DNA of 64,000 nucleotides. Source: Oceanicola granulosus HTCC2516 (lineage in GTDB: Bacteria; Pseudomonadota; Alphaproteobacteria; Rhodobacterales; Rhodobacteraceae). Shown in pieces: positions 62,048 to 64,000 of the stretch. Every line of letters starts with the position of its first letter. Position 1 is the first letter of the stretch. A program made the position numbers and the translations under genes. The notes under the pieces were generated by a model, which was not told where the DNA came from, did no database searches, and was given only the letters and a program-made list of their open reading frames with translations. The DNA lies in the NCBI RefSeq assembly GCF_000153305.1, contig NZ_CH724107.1, positions 477,377-541,376 of the forward strand, given 5' to 3'.

Positions 62048-63256
62048 ATGCTGTTCTACCTGATCTGCGCCCTGCTGGCGCTCGCCGTCACCGCCACCCT
62101 GCTCGCGCCCCTGCTGCGCGACGGCGGCGACGGCGGGGCGGAGGCGTCGGACGTGGACGTCTACCGCGGCCAGCTCGCCGAGGTGGACCGCGACCTCGCC
62201 CGCGGCACCCTCGCCCCCGAGGAGGCCGAGCGCACCCGCACCGAGATCGCCCGCCGCCTGCTCGCCGCTGATGCCGAGGCCTCGGCCGCCGCGCCCGCCC
62301 CGCGCCGCGCGACGCGGGTGGTGGCCGGCCTCTCGGCGCTGCTGGTGCTCGGGGGCGGCGGGGCGATCTACGCCGCGCTCGGCGCCTTCGGCCCGGACGG
62401 CCCCTACCGCGACCTGCCCCGCGCCGAGCGGCTGGCGGCGGGCGAGGCGCTGCGCCAGTCGCGGCCCTCGCAGGCCGAGCTGCAGGACGCCGCGCCGCCC
62501 GTCACCGAGCGCGAGGCACCCGAGGAGTACATGGCGATGGTCGCGGAGCTGCGCGAAATCGTCCCCACCCGGCCCGACGACGTGCAGGGCTGGGCGCTGC
62601 TCGCGCGCAACGAGGCGACGCTGGGCAACTGGCCGGCGGCGCTCGCGGCGCAGCAGCGGCTGGTCGCGCTCAAGGGCGCCGAGACCAGCCTCGCCGAGCG
62701 CGTCCAGCTGCTCGACCTGATGGTCGCGGCGACAGGCGGCGTGGTGTCGCCCGAGGCCGAGACCCTGGCCGAGACCCTGCTCGCCGCCGATCCCGCCAGC
62801 ACCCCCGCGCGCTATTACCTTGGCCTGCTCTACGCCCAGACCGACCGCCCCGACATCGCCGTCCGCCTCTGGCGCCCCGCCGTCGAGAATGCCGCGCCCG
62901 ACGACCTCCACGCCAGCCTCGCGCGCGAGCAGATCATCCGCGCCGCCGAGCTCGCCGGGCTGGACTACACCCCGCCCGCCGCGCCGGCTCCGCGCGGGCC
63001 CGACGCCGCCGCCGAGGCGATGGACCCGGAGGCGCGCGCCGAGATGATCCGCGGCATGGTCGCCGCGCTCTCCGACCGCCTCGCCACCGAGGGAGGCCCG
63101 GCCGAGGAATGGGCGCGCCTGATCAACGCCTACGCGGTGCTCGGCGAGGAGGAGCGCGCGACGGCGATCCTCGCGGAGGCCCGCGACGTCTTCGCCGCGA
63201 GCGCCCGCGACCTCGGCATCATCGACGGCGCCGCGCGCCGGGCGGGCCTGCCATGA
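62048..63256 (+). CDS. ccmI: c-type cytochrome biogenesis protein CcmI
   Basis: A 402-aa haem-ligation component that holds apocytochrome c. Two membrane helices (about 2-22 and 89-108) flank a cytoplasmic loop with a leucine-zipper-like region (DVYRGQLAEVDRDLARGTLAPEEAERTRTEIARRLL), the CcmI hallmark. A periplasmic TPR domain follows (about 165-400, WALLARNEATLGNWPAALAAQQRL, ARYYLGLLYAQTDRPDIAVRLW). ATG 62048 begins at the first helix. It overlaps ruvX by ATGA and is divergent from soxB. Confidence 0.93.
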   Translation: MLFYLICALLALAVTATLLAPLLRDGGDGGAEASDVDVYRGQLAEVDRDLARGTLAPEEAERTRTEIARRLLAADAEASAAAPAPRRATRVVAGLSALLVLGGGGAIYAALGAFGPDGPYRDLPRAERLAAGEALRQSRPSQAELQDAAPPVTEREAPEEYMAMVAELREIVPTRPDDVQGWALLARNEATLGNWPAALAAQQRLVALKGAETSLAERVQLLDLMVAATGGVVSPEAETLAETLLAADPASTPARYYLGLLYAQTDRPDIAVRLWRPAVENAAPDDLHASLAREQIIRAAELAGLDYTPPAAPAPRGPDAAAEAMDPEARAEMIRGMVAALSDRLATEGGPAEEWARLINAYAVLGEEERATAILAEARDVFAASARDLGIIDGAARRAGLP

Positions 63257-63726
63257 TCTGCGACAGCGCCGAGGACTTCGCCGCCGCCCTGCCCGACCAC
63301 GGCGCGCTCGTCGGGCTCGATCTCGGCACCCGCACCATCGGCGTCGCCGTGTCCGACGGCCTGCGCGCCGTGGCCACCCCGCTGCAGACGATCGCGCGCA
63401 AGAAGTTCGGCGTCGACGCCGCCGCGCTGCTGGCGATCTGCGAACACCGCGCGATCACCGGCATCGTGCTCGGCCTGCCGCGCAACATGGACGGCAGCGA
63501 AGGCCCGCGCTGCCAATCCACCCGCGGCTTCGCGCGCAACCTCGAGCGCCTCACGCCGCTGCCCATCGCCTTCTGGGACGAGCGGCTGTCCACTGTGGCC
63601 GCCGAGCGCGCCCTGCTCGAGGCCGACACCAGCCGCCGCCGCCGCGGCGAGGTGATCGATCACGTGGCCGCCGGGGTGATCCTGCAAGGGATGCTCGACC
63701 GCCTGCGCCACCTGAGGCTGCCGTGA
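63253..63726 (+). CDS. ruvX: Holliday junction resolvase-like protein RuvX/YqgF
   Basis: A 157-aa RNase H-fold nuclease, thought to process the 5' end of 16S rRNA. The catalytic Asp is in ALVGLDLGTRTIGVAVSDG. Other motifs are GLPRNMDGSEGPRC, FWDERLSTVAAERALLE and the Asp in EVIDHVAAGVILQ. It overlaps ccmI by four bases and the following gene by four. Confidence 0.94.
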   Translation: MICDSAEDFAAALPDHGALVGLDLGTRTIGVAVSDGLRAVATPLQTIARKKFGVDAAALLAICEHRAITGIVLGLPRNMDGSEGPRCQSTRGFARNLERLTPLPIAFWDERLSTVAAERALLEADTSRRRRGEVIDHVAAGVILQGMLDRLRHLRLP

Positions 63727-63974
63727 GCCGCCCCGAGGATCCGGGCGCGGTCTGGTCGCGCGCCGAGGTGGAGAGCCCCTGCGTGCGGGTCTGCGTGGTC
63801 CACCCGTCGGCCCGGATCTGCACCGGCTGCCTGCGCACCCTCGACGAGATCGCCGCCTGGTCGCGCATGAGCCCCGACGAGCGCCGCGCCATCATGGCCG
63901 ACCTCCCGACCCGCAAGCCGCTCCTCGCCCGCCGCCGCGGCGGCCGCGCCGCCCGCCTCGACCGCGAGAGCTGA
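63723..63974 (+). CDS. DUF1289 Cys-rich small protein
   Basis: An 83-aa protein with the DUF1289 pattern: ESPCVRVCVVHPSARICTGCLRTLDEIAAWSRMSPDERRAIMADL. Four Cys (C-x3-C...C-x2-C) could bind zinc or an iron-sulfur cluster. The start is GTG at 63723, overlapping the ruvX stop. The function is unknown. It is the end of the ccmI-ruvX-DUF1289 operon, a known Rhodobacterales arrangement. Confidence 0.88.
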   Translation: MSRPEDPGAVWSRAEVESPCVRVCVVHPSARICTGCLRTLDEIAAWSRMSPDERRAIMADLPTRKPLLARRRGGRAARLDRES

Positions 63975-63981
63975 CGCCGGT

Positions 63982-63999
63982 GCCGGGCTGAAGCCCGGC
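63982..63999 (+). repeat. REP-like palindrome, copy 4
   Basis: GCCGGGCTGAAGCCCGGC just after the DUF1289 stop, at the window edge. Its flank beyond base 64000 cannot be seen. Confidence 0.8.
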
Positions 64000-64000
64000 T

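Noticed and set aside
61835..62911. Minus-strand frame opposite ccmI
   Set aside because: CcmI with two helices and TPR motifs is the clear gene; the minus frame lacks structure.

Overview
The window is about 64 kb of very GC-rich DNA. It is densely packed and no stretch over 300 bases lacks a gene. Gene content and neighbourhoods point to an aerobic alphaproteobacterium of the Rhodobacterales (Roseobacter/Rhodobacter relatives). The markers are a CckA hybrid kinase, the AglR-AglEFGAK alpha-glucoside system, a HemB without the zinc cysteine triad, DUF6456 and DUF6477 proteins, CcmI-RuvX-DUF1289, and a four-subunit sarcosine oxidase. I see no prophage, transposase, CRISPR array, tRNA or rRNA. 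Genus cannot be fixed from the sequence alone.

Layout. 1-5.1 kb: an RND efflux pump and its periplasmic adaptor behind a promoter with two matching inverted repeats. 5.1-11.2 kb: an unrecognised membrane protein, then the conserved YfgM-like/BamB/Der set and an RsmB-type rRNA methyltransferase. 11.3-13.7 kb: CckA with a possible CtrA site upstream. 13.7-22.5 kb: alpha-glucoside regulon, with glk and aglR facing aglEFGAK. 22.5-26.3 kb: a ccdAB toxin-antitoxin pair behind a TRAP transporter. 26.4-36.3 kb: housekeeping genes (hemB, mfd, guaA), two EamA permeases and small membrane or envelope proteins. 36.5-44.7 kb: an MttB-superfamily methyltransferase, DUF6477/DUF6456 proteins, an OxyR-like regulator, lipA, and a tight four-gene one-carbon operon (PF13769 protein, MetF-like reductase, HAD phosphatase, methyl-THF:corrinoid methyltransferase). 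44.9-55.9 kb: ppx/gppA, rlmE, katG, a DoeA-like M24 hydrolase, a Tat-exported 5'-nucleotidase, a TVP38 protein and trigger factor. 56-61.8 kb: sarcosine oxidase soxB-D-A-G, interrupted by a gene for an acidic membrane-anchored protein. 62-64 kb: ccmI, ruvX and DUF1289.

How the genes fit together. Two themes stand out. The first is sugar use: alpha-glucosides are imported by AglEFGK, cleaved by AglA and phosphorylated by Glk, under AglR with two near-identical operators. The second is one-carbon and methylamine metabolism: MttB-like and methyl-THF:corrinoid methyltransferases, a MetF-like reductase and sarcosine oxidase would feed methyl groups from betaine-type compounds into tetrahydrofolate. 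Sarcosine oxidase makes H2O2, and OxyR and KatG lie in the same window. No corrinoid carrier protein is encoded here, so the methyl-transfer route is incomplete within the window.

Repeats are short and intergenic: four copies of a GCCGGGCTGAAGCCCGGC palindrome, two tandem copies of GGTGCGCATTCATTGCGCACC, and two copies of a GCATATTTnnnGCCAGATGAAG motif.
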